Counted from the first letter of the stretch, positions 37,150 through 45,099 are shown. The stretch is DNA of 64,000 bases from Enterococcus mediterraneensis (GCF_900604485.1 NZ_UWOP01000001.1:501001-565000); one strand, 5' to 3'. The notes: generated by a model not told the origin, from the letters alone. Numbers and translations: made by a program.

Positions 37150-37250
37150 AGCACCTCCTTATAATATACTTAGACTCGCCATCCCAAGTGACTTGCGTGC
37201 TTAAAAACTTGTTCTGAGCGGTTGTAGCTGTGGAGTCCACAATTACAACA
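37150..37250 (-). ncRNA. Ribosomal L21 leader-like structured 5' region
   Basis: The transcribed leader, about 100 bases between promoter and rplU, contains a hairpin TGTGGACTCCACA and the segment AGCTACAACCGCTCAGAACA, features I associate with the Firmicute L21 leader motif thought to mediate autoregulation. The match is from recognition, not alignment. Confidence 0.6.
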
Positions 37251-37255
37251 AGAAT

Positions 37256-37284
37256 ACTTTAACAGAAAATGAAAGCAACGTCAA
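37256..37284 (-). promoter_or_regulatory. rplU: Promoter of rplU-prp-rpmA
   Basis: On the minus strand TTGACG (37284-37279), exactly 17 bases and TAAAGT (37261-37256) form a good sigma-A promoter. It faces away from the divergent 37361 gene, whose own TATACT box lies at 37329-37334. Confidence 0.8.
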
Positions 37285-37360
37285 TTTATTTCGCGTAGTT
37301 TTCATTTTTATTTTGCAAAAGAACCACGTATACTAAAAACAGAAAGCGAGGAATGTCTAT

Positions 37361-38002
37361 ATGGAATATCCTGAATCTTTAGTGTCTGAAGTCCGCCAAC
37401 GTTCGATTGGCTTTAAATTAGAAGGATTTGTCCCAGGTCAAGGACCTGCACGCCCTAAAATGATGATCATCGGTGAAGCTCCAGGGCGAAAAGAGGTCAC
37501 AAATTTCATTCCTTTCAGCGGACAAGCTGGGGTTGAGCTAATGAACTGTTTGGAAAGTGTCGGTCTTTCCCGTTCAGATGTCTACATTACCAGCGCTGTC
37601 CGCAGCCGCCCGTATTCTGTTAAAGAACGGATCAACAAACGAACCGGCGAAACAGAGATCACGACCCCGAATCGGACTCCGACTGCACGGGAAATTTTTG
37701 CTCATGCGCCCATTTTAGATTACGAGATCGAAAATGTATCAACTCCTTTGATCGCTACAGTCGGCAACATCGGTTTGCAGCGCTTGCTAGGCAAAGACTA
37801 TACGATCACTTCGTTTCACGGGCAAATCATCCAGCATCCGATCCAACGGTTAAACGCTTCTCACGATGCCTATATCTGGACGGAAGAAAGCTATATGATC
37901 ATCCCTCTTTATCACCCGGCAGCGATTTTTTATAATCGCAAACTGCAACCGGTCATTGAAGCAGATTGGCAAAATGTCGGAAAGGTTCTGTCTTCTTTCT
38001 AA
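37361..38002 (+). CDS. Uracil-DNA glycosylase superfamily protein
   Basis: A 213-residue protein. MMIIGEAPGRKEV (about 27-39) and FSGQAGVELMNCLESVGL match motif I of the family-4 UDG fold, and LYHPAAIFYN near residue 195 supplies the His motif. Family-4 UDGs normally carry four Cys for a 4Fe-4S cluster; only one Cys is seen here, so this is a cluster-free relative like the phage SPO1 polymerase-associated domain. Uracil removal is plausible but untested. GCGAGGA precedes the ATG. Confidence 0.82.
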   Translation: MEYPESLVSEVRQRSIGFKLEGFVPGQGPARPKMMIIGEAPGRKEVTNFIPFSGQAGVELMNCLESVGLSRSDVYITSAVRSRPYSVKERINKRTGETEITTPNRTPTAREIFAHAPILDYEIENVSTPLIATVGNIGLQRLLGKDYTITSFHGQIIQHPIQRLNASHDAYIWTEESYMIIPLYHPAAIFYNRKLQPVIEADWQNVGKVLSSF

Positions 38003-38055
38003 ATTGCAGTTGTCCTAAATTTGACCTGTTGATTGGTCAAACCAACGAAAAAGAA

Positions 38056-38085
38056 TTGCGGTTATTCCCTTCTCTCCGCTATAAT
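38056..38085 (+). promoter_or_regulatory. Candidate promoter of the O-methyltransferase gene
   Basis: TTGCGG (38056-38061), 18 bases and TATAAT (38080-38085) lie just upstream of an AGAGGTG ribosome site, giving a very short untranslated leader. Confidence 0.5.
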
Positions 38086-38103
38086 GGCAAAGAGGTGAAA
38101 CTT

Positions 38104-38799
38104 GTGAAAAATGAAATGATGCATCGGCCGATCGTTAAAGAAGAGCTTGTAAACTTTATGCGTACGAAACAAAAACAATTACCCGGCGAATTAGGCGCAA
38201 TCGAAGCTGAAGCCAATCAAGAGGGAGTACCGATCATCCCTCATGAAACTGTTGTGTTCCTCCAATTTTTGATGGGACAGCTGAAACCAAAAAATATCTT
38301 AGAGATCGGAGCTGCGATCGGTTTTTCTTCAAGTCTGATGGCATGTTCTATTGCAGAAGACGGTCATGTGACTACGATTGATCGCTTCGATGTGATGATC
38401 GAAAAAGCAAAAAAAACATATCAGCGGTTGGGTTTAGAAAAAAAAGTGACACTTTTGGAAGGACAAGCTTCCGATATTTTGCCTGAATTGTCTGGTCCAT
38501 ATGATTTTATTTTTATGGACAGTGCTAAAGCAAAATATATCGAGTTTTTACCGGAATGTTTGCGGCTTTTGAAAAAAGGTGGTGTCCTGATGGTAGACGA
38601 TGTGTTCCAAGCAGGAACGATCCTTGATCCAATCGAAGAGATCCCACGAAAAAACCGTTCGATCCATCGCAAGTTGAATCAGTTTTTGGACGTGGTCATG
38701 ACTCATCCTGATCTTTCTTCCAGTTTAGTGCCATTAGGTGATGGCCTGATTCTGATCACGAAAGAAAAGGAAAACGTGTCGATCGACTCTAAAGAATAA
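38104..38799 (+). CDS. O-methyltransferase family 3 (SAM-dependent; TrmR/YrrM-like)
   Basis: A 231-residue class I methyltransferase. Motif I ILEIGAAIGFSSSLMA (about 63-78), TTIDRFDVMIEKAKK and FIFMDSAKAKYIEFL (metal-binding Asp) fit the YrrM family; Bacillus YrrM, now TrmR, methylates U34 of tRNA. That activity is an inference here. GTG at 38104 is favoured because AGAGGTG is 6 bases away; ATG at 38116 is the alternative. The frame is open further upstream, but that part overlaps the previous gene. Confidence 0.83.
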   Translation: MKNEMMHRPIVKEELVNFMRTKQKQLPGELGAIEAEANQEGVPIIPHETVVFLQFLMGQLKPKNILEIGAAIGFSSSLMACSIAEDGHVTTIDRFDVMIEKAKKTYQRLGLEKKVTLLEGQASDILPELSGPYDFIFMDSAKAKYIEFLPECLRLLKKGGVLMVDDVFQAGTILDPIEEIPRKNRSIHRKLNQFLDVVMTHPDLSSSLVPLGDGLILITKEKENVSIDSKE

Positions 38800-38820
38800 A
38801 TAAATTTTAGAAATAGTTTG

Positions 38821-38867
38821 ACTTTTATAAAGATCTTCCGCTAATCTCGGCAAGGTCTTTATAAAAG
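38821..38867 (+). repeat. Stem-loop after the O-methyltransferase gene
   Basis: Arms CTTTTATAAAGATCTT (from 38822) and AAGGTCTTTATAAAAG (38852-38867) pair over 16 bases with one G-U pair. No U tract follows, so termination is uncertain. Confidence 0.5.
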
Positions 38868-38895
38868 AAAAAACGCACAAAACAGCGAAAATCAA

Positions 38896-38924
38896 TTGAC
38901 ATTACGTGTCGGCTTTTTTATAAT
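38896..38924 (+). promoter_or_regulatory. Promoter of tRNA-Arg
   Basis: A consensus sigma-A promoter: TTGACA (38896-38901), 17 bases, TATAAT (38919-38924), 20 bases before the tRNA. Confidence 0.9.
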
Positions 38925-38943
38925 TGGTTTTGTTGCTGAAACT

Positions 38944-39017
38944 GTCATAGTAGCTCAGCTGGATAGAGCATCCGCCTTCTAAGCGGACGGTCGGGGGTTC
39001 GAATCCCTCCTGTGACG
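38944..39017 (+). tRNA. tRNA-Arg (anticodon TCT)
   Basis: A 74-base cloverleaf. Acceptor arms GTCATAG and CTGTGAC pair with G-U wobble. The D arm contains AGCTCAGCTGGATAGAGC; the anticodon loop is CTTCTAA between TCCGC and GCGGA, giving anticodon TCT for AGA/AGG codons. The T arm is GGGGGTTCGAATCCCTC. CCA is not encoded. It is a single tRNA with its own promoter and terminator. Confidence 0.96.
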
Positions 39018-39035
39018 TAAATAATTATTGATGTG

Positions 39036-39079
39036 CCTAATGAAAAGCTTCGCATGAGCTTTTCATTAGGTTTTTTTTT
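39036..39079 (+). terminator. Terminator after tRNA-Arg
   Basis: A perfect stem CCTAATGAAAAGCT / AGCTTTTCATTAGG (39036-39070) with a 7-base loop is followed by nine T. Confidence 0.95.
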
Positions 39080-39157
39080 ACATTTAGTTATCTATTCTTT
39101 GTAAAACTGATATAATGCTGTTACATATTGCTGAATACCTTGGAGGCGGTAAAACCT

Positions 39158-39715
39158 ATGCGATTACTGAAAAGCATCAACTTAATCGATGATAAAAAAC
39201 AAATAAAAAAATTGAACATAGCATCTATTTTTTTATTGATCCTATTTTTTAATCTATTTACATTTGTGACATTATTATTCAATTCGCCTCAAACAGTGGA
39301 ACTTCGTCTGTCGAATCTCTTTTGGGGTAGTCTCTCTCTTATCCTGATACTTGTCATCCACGTGTTGATTCATGGATTTTTCTTCAAAATATTTAATACA
39401 GAAGGAAAAGTCAAATTTGGTTTTAAGAACGGCCTAGCATACGCAACAAGCCCTAATTCTTTTTATTCTAAGGGTAAATTTCTCATCATCCTATTAGCCC
39501 CTTTCGCACTTATCACTATCACTTTATTTATTTTATATTTGTTAGGAGTCGCTTCTTCCCATGCCTTTGTGTGGTTAGCATCCCTCCATGCCTCTAGTTG
39601 TGTGGGTGATTTCTATTTTAGTTCATTGATAGTAAACCTCCCTTCCGAAAGCTATATTGAGGATACAGAAAAAGGAATAAATTTTTACCTGAATAAAGAA
39701 AAGCACAGCATGTAA
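39158..39715 (+). CDS. DUF3267-family membrane protein (putative metalloprotease-like)
   Basis: A 185-residue protein with about four membrane spans. The second span carries VIHVLIHGFFFKIF, in which HxxxH (His at about 69 and 73) resembles the zinc-site helix of site-2-like proteases as seen in DUF3267. The later span lacks a clear third ligand; SHAFVWLASLHASSCVGD could provide one. Protease activity is unproven. GGAGGCGG lies before the ATG at 39158; an upstream TTG start lacks a site. Confidence 0.7.
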   Translation: MRLLKSINLIDDKKQIKKLNIASIFLLILFFNLFTFVTLLFNSPQTVELRLSNLFWGSLSLILILVIHVLIHGFFFKIFNTEGKVKFGFKNGLAYATSPNSFYSKGKFLIILLAPFALITITLFILYLLGVASSHAFVWLASLHASSCVGDFYFSSLIVNLPSESYIEDTEKGINFYLNKEKHSM

Positions 39716-39730
39716 AGTCTGTGCTTTTTT
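39701..39730 (+). terminator. Terminator overlapping the DUF3267 stop codon
   Basis: The stem AAGCACAG / CTGTGCTT (39701-39726) is followed by TTTT; the TAA stop lies in its loop. Confidence 0.8.
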
Positions 39731-39825
39731 GAGACGATATATTCAGCATTTTTCATGGAAAATCTCTCCAAATACCGTTGTCAATCATTGCTAATTCACT
39801 TTTTCAAAAAACACTCCATTAACAT

Positions 39826-39854
39826 TTGCAAACGCTTCAACAAAGGGATAAGAT
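39826..39854 (+). promoter_or_regulatory. cre-like CcpA site over the -35 of the 39896 gene
   Basis: TTGCAAACGCTTCAA (39826-39840) matches the cre consensus WTGNAANCGNWNNCW with one mismatch. Its first six bases double as a -35 (TTGCAA); 17 bases on lies TAAGAT (39849-39854). Catabolite repression of the next gene is inferred. Confidence 0.55.
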
Positions 39855-39895
39855 ATGCTCATAAAATCTATCAAAGATAACGAGGTGGCAGTAGT

Positions 39896-40267
39896 ATGTT
39901 CAAGAAGAAAAAGGAACCTGAGATCCTAGATGATATTTGGGGCAGAGCGCCAATGGAATTATACGAAAAATTGGGCACACCGATTCAACGAGCGGAAAAT
40001 AAATTTAAACTGACTGTTGATGGAAAGCTGATCCACGATTATTTTGTGGGGTTCAGCAGCGCAAAACCGGATATTCGCGGCCACAGAGATTTATTGCAGT
40101 CAGCTGAATGGATCAATTATGGCACGAAGCTTTATCGGATCAATACTGTCTACGTCAGCAACGAGATAGAAAAGTTAGTGGCGGAAGAATTTGATATAAA
40201 GATTGGGGAAGACTTTTTCGTTTCCAATACATTCTTCGATCCCCGTTTCCCTCATTTTTCCTTCTAG
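39896..40267 (+). CDS. Protein of unknown function, 123 residues
   Basis: I do not recognise this family. The protein is soluble, with a basic head (MFKKKKEPEILDDIWGRAP), no membrane span and a C-terminus rich in aromatic residues (FFDPRFPHFSF). A possible AMP- or ligand-binding fold cannot be judged by eye. GAGGTGG precedes the ATG, and a cre-like promoter and a strong downstream terminator mark it as a genuine single-gene unit. Confidence 0.75.
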   Translation: MFKKKKEPEILDDIWGRAPMELYEKLGTPIQRAENKFKLTVDGKLIHDYFVGFSSAKPDIRGHRDLLQSAEWINYGTKLYRINTVYVSNEIEKLVAEEFDIKIGEDFFVSNTFFDPRFPHFSF

Positions 40268-40331
40268 ATCACGCTGTCACTTCTCTACAAGAACTTATTT
40301 GATCGGATGTTCTTTATATCGTAAGTAGTAA

Positions 40332-40362
40332 AAAACCCAAAAGCCTTCTGCTTTTGGGTTTT
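40332..40362. terminator. Bidirectional terminator between two convergent unknown genes
   Basis: AAAACCCAAAAGC (40332-40344), a 5-base loop and GCTTTTGGGTTTT (40350-40362) give a 13-base perfect stem with A/T runs on both sides. Confidence 0.9.
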
Positions 40363-40401
40363 CAATACTATGAACAAATCCGCTTGTCCAGAATAACCAT
40401 A

Positions 40402-40671
40402 TTATTCCGGTGTTCCTACGATTTTGATATATTCATCGATATTTTTAATCGACATATGTTTGATCACTAGTTGTTCGCGTTTGTTCCATTTCCCGCTTAC
40501 TTCCAGAATATATTTATTCAAAGGAAGGCGTAAAACATACTTTGCAAGATAACGATCTTTGATAATACAATTCACAATCTTGCCGTCTGTTTTCAACTGA
40601 ATCCCTGTCAACATCATGGGTTTTTCTTGAAACACATGGGTATTGACTAGCAGACCGCGATACGTTTCCAT
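40402..40671 (-). CDS. Protein of unknown function, 89 residues
   Basis: I do not recognise the family. The sequence METYRGLLVNTHVFQEKPMM... suggests a small beta-rich protein, possibly an OB-like fold, with alternating hydrophobic residues (LKTDGKIVNCIIKDRYLAKY). There is no signal or membrane span. AGAAGGGA lies about 10 bases before the ATG at 40671; a longer frame starts 12 codons earlier without a site. It converges on the 39896 gene across a shared terminator. Confidence 0.65.
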   Translation of the reverse strand: METYRGLLVNTHVFQEKPMMLTGIQLKTDGKIVNCIIKDRYLAKYVLRLPLNKYILEVSGKWNKREQLVIKHMSIKNIDEYIKIVGTPE

Positions 40672-40802
40672 CTTTTTAACATCCCTTCTACCTTGGAAAG
40701 ACTCCATTATAAACCATAACTTTTCAATTCGCTACCATATACAGATAATTCGACAACAAAAAGCTATACTTTCATTGTATACAGAGTCTAGGGATAGTCA
40801 AA

Positions 40803-41339
40803 TCAGAATGTCTTTTCCGAAGAATCTGACCGGATTCTTGTCCGTCTGGCTTTTGAGGGAAACTGTTCCACCATCATCCAAATAGTAATGAACGTTAAAA
40901 AACCGGCAAAGATCCAAAAAACAAAAATTGCGATATTTACTACCCGTCTTGAAAAGAAATGCCCAATATAAGGGAAATGCAAAACTGGTTGACCAATCAA
41001 ATTGCGGCTGCTCACCAACCCCAACTCCATTTGTTCCGACGCATCACCTTTCGTATAAAAGATCTCCTCACCTTCTTTTGCTACAACCCGCCTCGTTTTG
41101 ATTTTTTCTCCTTGATTAACGTAATAAGTAATGACATCTCCCACCAAGATTTCTTCTGAATCTTCACTTCTGACAAAGATCAAACTGCCATTAGGATATG
41201 ACGGCGCCATTGCATCATCTTGTGTGATCACAAATCTCATACCCAATAAATGGGGCAGCAAAACGATTGCCAATGAAATCGTCATAAAAAAAATCAATCC
41301 GATCGAAATCGTGATCCCCATTCGACTAAACCGTTTCAA
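40803..41339 (-). CDS. SipW-like (S26B) signal peptidase homologue lacking catalytic residues
   Basis: A 178-residue protein with spans at about 11-33 and 134-156, the topology of SipW-type signal peptidases. The box that normally reads GSMEP reads DAMAP (Ala43 in place of the catalytic Ser), followed by the conserved NGSLIFV. The usual THR box, whose His replaces Lys in this class, reads TRRVV (Arg83 instead of His). The Asp of YTKGDA (Asp99) is kept. It is therefore probably a non-catalytic homologue. The likely start is TTG with GGGGGTGG four bases upstream; ATG at 41321 is the alternative. It is divergent from the kinase-like gene. Confidence 0.75.
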   Translation of the reverse strand: MKRFSRMGITISIGLIFFMTISLAIVLLPHLLGMRFVITQDDAMAPSYPNGSLIFVRSEDSEEILVGDVITYYVNQGEKIKTRRVVAKEGEEIFYTKGDASEQMELGLVSSRNLIGQPVLHFPYIGHFFSRRVVNIAIFVFWIFAGFLTFITIWMMVEQFPSKARRTRIRSDSSEKTF

Positions 41340-41522
41340 CTAACCACCCCCGCTCATCATTCTCTTCTTTTTTTCTAATCATATAATTTATAAATTAATT
41401 TATCAACAATTTCGCATGTTATTTAAAAAGTTCGCTAATTTCTAAACAAACGTTATCACAACCTATTGACTTACTTACAAAATTCCAATACTCTAAAATA
41501 AAAAATAAAGGATTATTATTTT

Positions 41523-43358
41523 ATGGATACTATTAATAATGAGAATAAAAGGAGAAAAAATTTACAGATTTGGCTTCCGTATCTTTTGACGATCGGTGTT
41601 TTTTTATTAGTCACTGCCTTTTATATCAGAGCGATTATCGCTCCTTTTTCTAATTCCCAGATGGCTGAGTTATCCGACACATGGGTCTACTATTCAGAAG
41701 ATGATCCAGACACCGTTTTTAAAAGCAAGTATCTGCAACGTTTGCCGAATGTCGCATCTAACGAAGTCATGGTGATGGAACGGAAGATGACAGAAAAGCC
41801 GGCTCATCCGGAACTCTTGATTCAAGGAGATCATCAGTGGATCGCTGTTTATCTTGATGATGAACAAGTTTATAGTCACACAGAAAGCGACACCCATTCA
41901 TTAAACGGCAAAAATCCCGGAAAGATCCTGACAGAACTGCAAATGCCAAAAGAATATGCCGGGAAAACATTGCGGATCAAAATATCAAGTCCTTATCAAC
42001 AATATGCCGGGCTGCCGCCGCGGGTCTTTATTGGTGAAGCGGATTCTTTAATGGCATTTGTATTTTCCGTTTCATTGACACAAATTTTGATCCTCATTTT
42101 AGCAGTCACTTTAGGAATCACTATCTTGATTTACGTGGGTCACAGGTTATGGAAAAAAAGACAGCTTCAGCCGGAATTATTTTTATTCGGTTGTTTTTCC
42201 ATCACTGTCGGGTTAGAGTCAGCAGCTGGCGATATCGTCAGCGGTCTGCTTTTTAGTCCTCTTATCAACTCAACGCTTGCCAATGTCTGTGCTACTTTCA
42301 TCCCGCTGTTTTTAGTTTCATATTATTGCCTGCGTATGACCGTCGCCAAGCGGTACTATCTTATGTGGATCATTCCTCAGATTTGCATCAGTTTTATAGT
42401 CTTAGGCGTTGCTACATTTACTAACCGAGATTTGCCAGAACTCATGTCCATCATCGACATACTGAACGTCTTTGGTACTCTTGCGACTTCTTTAGCCTGT
42501 ATTATCGAAGCAACCCACAAAAACCGTTTTTTTGTAGTCTGTGCGCCTTGGATCGTTTTGATCGCGATCGCCCATTGCTTCTTATATATCAGTTCAGTGG
42601 TCGGTTCCGTCAAATCTACTATCAATTGGGCTGGCTTGTTCTTCATCGTCATCATGATCGTGATCACAGTCTATACAGTGATCGAATTTATCAGTACCAC
42701 TGAGAAAAGCAAACAACAGGTAAATTTCCTAGAAGTAAAGACAGAACTACTGGAAGAAAACCGCAACACCCTGATCAATCATTTACAAGAAATAAAGAAA
42801 CTTCGTACTGAATTCAAAAAAAACCTACTAACGTTGCAGCAACTGAATCTGGAAGAAAAAAATGATGAAGTCGATAAACACCTCCATGAATTATTGGCAG
42901 ATACACAAACCTTCGAAGGATTGCAAACTTTTTCCGAACACGCGCTAACCAATCTGCTATTAGCCCGCTATAAAAAATTAGCAAAACAAAAAAGTATCAC
43001 TACAGATTTCCAAGTCAACCTGCCTGAAAAGCTGGCAGTATCTGACGCAGATTTGACACAACTTTTTGTTCATCTTTTTGAGCACGCCTTCCGGGAAACG
43101 TATGCCATCAACGATCCGCAAAAACGCAAGATCATTTTAAAGATTCAATATGAAGAGAATGCTTTGTCAATTGATTGCGAGCATACCGCTCATTATCACG
43201 AAAATATCTTTGATAAAGGGATCACTATTGATATTCCTGAAAAAGAAACCTTCGATCTGTTAATGATCGAATCAGTCGTTGCTAAATACTCAGGATCATT
43301 GAACAAATATCAAAATGAGAAAATCGATCGGCTTGAGATTCGTCTCACTTCTGAATAA
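41523..43358 (+). CDS. 7-TM sensor protein with a degenerate histidine-kinase module
   Basis: A 611-residue protein. One span (about 18-38) leads to an extracellular domain (40-175) resembling a beta-sandwich ligand module (HQWIAVYLDDEQVYSH). Seven further spans lie at about 177-385, as in 7TMR-DISM receptors. A coiled coil (395-460) and a GHKL-like ATPase domain (470-611) follow. Where AgrC-like kinases have RHDxxN, this has RTEFKKN (428-434), with no phospho-His. The N-box Asn residues are replaced (HLFEHAFRE, 517-525), and the G box is poor. No response regulator is adjacent. A pseudokinase is inferred. Confidence 0.75.
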   Translation: MDTINNENKRRKNLQIWLPYLLTIGVFLLVTAFYIRAIIAPFSNSQMAELSDTWVYYSEDDPDTVFKSKYLQRLPNVASNEVMVMERKMTEKPAHPELLIQGDHQWIAVYLDDEQVYSHTESDTHSLNGKNPGKILTELQMPKEYAGKTLRIKISSPYQQYAGLPPRVFIGEADSLMAFVFSVSLTQILILILAVTLGITILIYVGHRLWKKRQLQPELFLFGCFSITVGLESAAGDIVSGLLFSPLINSTLANVCATFIPLFLVSYYCLRMTVAKRYYLMWIIPQICISFIVLGVATFTNRDLPELMSIIDILNVFGTLATSLACIIEATHKNRFFVVCAPWIVLIAIAHCFLYISSVVGSVKSTINWAGLFFIVIMIVITVYTVIEFISTTEKSKQQVNFLEVKTELLEENRNTLINHLQEIKKLRTEFKKNLLTLQQLNLEEKNDEVDKHLHELLADTQTFEGLQTFSEHALTNLLLARYKKLAKQKSITTDFQVNLPEKLAVSDADLTQLFVHLFEHAFRETYAINDPQKRKIILKIQYEENALSIDCEHTAHYHENIFDKGITIDIPEKETFDLLMIESVVAKYSGSLNKYQNEKIDRLEIRLTSE

Positions 43359-43386
43359 AGTCCTAGCCCTCAACAAAAAATTTTAC

Positions 43387-43415
43387 TTGCATTTTTTTCA
43401 GTTGCCTTTTACTAT
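43387..43415 (+). promoter_or_regulatory. proS: Promoter of proS
   Basis: TTGCAT (43387-43392), 17 bases, TACTAT (43410-43415), just upstream of the T-box leader. Confidence 0.7.
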
Positions 43416-43421
43416 GAAAGG

Positions 43422-43640
43422 TAGATTGGAAAAGTAATGATCAGGATGGTCCAAGAGAGTCAAACAATTGCTGAGAGTTTGACACCCGCTCCGATTATGA
43501 ACCTGCCGATCAATAAAGCTGAACAGCTGGGTTGAAGCCCTTATCCTTTTTGAGCTGGACCGGCACAAGGCTGGTCAACAAAGGTGGTACCGCGAGATCC
43601 AAGCATTTCGTCCTTTTTGAGGATGGAATGCTTTTTTATT
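43422..43640 (+). promoter_or_regulatory. T-box riboswitch (proline) controlling proS
   Basis: The leader holds the T-box core AAGGTGGTACCGCG (43581-43594), which binds the NCCA end of uncharged tRNA. A terminator stem (43601-43632, AAGCATTTCGTCCT with AGGATGGAATGCTT) ends in TTTTTT. In stem I, the segment TATGAACCTGCC places CCT (43502-43504) as the likely specifier codon, which reads proline and agrees with the gene. The whole leader is about 220 bases. Confidence 0.92.
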
Positions 43641-43659
43641 TTTAAAAGGAGGAACATAC

Positions 43660-45099
43660 ATGAGCAACGAACAAAAAAATGATTTTACAGAATGGTATGT
43701 ACAGACGATCCAAAAAGCTGAATTGATGGCTTATTCGCCAGTCAAAGGTTCCATCATTTTCCGTCCCGACGGCTATGAACTTTGGGAACATATCCAAGAA
43801 GAATTCAACAAATTTTTACGCAGTGAAGGGATCCGAAATGCCTACTTCCCAATGCTGATCCCTCAAAGCTTCTTTATGAAAGAAGCTGATCATATCGAAG
43901 GATTCGCACCAGAACTACCTTGGGTCACAGAAGTCGGTAATGAAAAACTAGAAGAACCTTTAGCTTTGCGTCCTACTTCAGAAACAATGATTGGATCAGC
44001 TTTTTCTGACTGGATCAATTCTTACCGTGATCTGCCTTATGAAATCAATCAATGGGCCAACGTTTTTCGTTGGGAAAAGAAAACTCTGCCATTTTTACGA
44101 ACATCTGAATTTTTATGGCAAGAAGGCCACACTGCCCACGAAAATGAAGAACAAGCCCGCGAACGTACCATGAAGATTTTGGATGAATACGCCCGCCTTT
44201 GTGAAGAATTCTTAGCGATCCCTGTCTACAAAGGTCAAAAGACACCTTCTGAACGTTTTGCCGGTGCGGTAGATACCTACTCTATCGAAGCCATGATGAA
44301 AGACGGCAAAGCAGTCCAAGCCGGAACTTCTCATTATCTCGGTACAAAATTTGCGGAAGCTTTTGATATCACTTATTTGACCAAAGAAAACAAACACACT
44401 CATGTGCATACGACTTCATGGGGTGTATCGACACGTTTGTTGGGTTCATTGATCATGACTCATGGTGATGAAAATGGTCTGGTCTTCCCACCAACTGTCG
44501 CACCAACACAAATCGTTCTGATGCCAGTAGGTCCTTGGAAGAAAAATCCAGCCATCTTGGAAAAATTAAAAGCACTGTTTGCCGAATTCAAAGCAGCAGG
44601 TTATCGTGTGCGCTTGGATGACACCGACAATTCCCCTGGCTATAAATTCAACGAATGGGAATTAAAAGGCGCCTGCTTGCGGATCGAGTGCGGACCTCGC
44701 GACTTGGAAAACGGTCATGTGATGGTCAAAGCTCGCGATCTGTCAGAAAAAGAAGCAGTTAAATTCGAAGACCTGTCAGACTTCGTGAAAACACAATTGG
44801 CAGAAATGCCAAAACGTTTGCTAGAAGCCGCTCGTGAACGGAATCGTGAAAACGAGCATTTCGATATCGATACGTTGGATGAATTGAAAGCCCACATCGA
44901 GCGTTGCAAAGAAGAAGACAAAGTTACCGGATTTGTATTGATCGGTTGGGATGGTACGGAAGAAACCGAAGCCAAGATCAAAGAAGAAACCGGCTTTACG
45001 ACCCGCAATATCCCATTTGCACCGCCAATGGAAAAATCCGTGGACATTGTCAGCGGCAAACCGGCAAAATACACGGTTTGGATCGCCAGAGCTTACTAA
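43660..45099 (+). CDS. proS: Prolyl-tRNA synthetase, archaeal/eukaryote-like short type (ProS type 3)
   Basis: A 479-residue class II synthetase. ELMAYSPVKGSIIFRPDGYELW (core SPVKGSIIFRPDGYELW) and motif 2 FRWEKKTLPFLRTSEFLWQ, then HTTSWGVSTRLLG (motif 3 region) are type-3 features. It lacks the insertion editing domain of the 570-residue bacterial type, and the end TVWIARAY matches the archaeal-like C-terminal domain. AAGGAGG precedes the ATG. It attaches proline to tRNA-Pro; T-box control couples it to proline starvation. A second, bacterial-type proS could exist elsewhere. Confidence 0.94.
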   Translation: MSNEQKNDFTEWYVQTIQKAELMAYSPVKGSIIFRPDGYELWEHIQEEFNKFLRSEGIRNAYFPMLIPQSFFMKEADHIEGFAPELPWVTEVGNEKLEEPLALRPTSETMIGSAFSDWINSYRDLPYEINQWANVFRWEKKTLPFLRTSEFLWQEGHTAHENEEQARERTMKILDEYARLCEEFLAIPVYKGQKTPSERFAGAVDTYSIEAMMKDGKAVQAGTSHYLGTKFAEAFDITYLTKENKHTHVHTTSWGVSTRLLGSLIMTHGDENGLVFPPTVAPTQIVLMPVGPWKKNPAILEKLKALFAEFKAAGYRVRLDDTDNSPGYKFNEWELKGACLRIECGPRDLENGHVMVKARDLSEKEAVKFEDLSDFVKTQLAEMPKRLLEAARERNRENEHFDIDTLDELKAHIERCKEEDKVTGFVLIGWDGTEETEAKIKEETGFTTRNIPFAPPMEKSVDIVSGKPAKYTVWIARAY

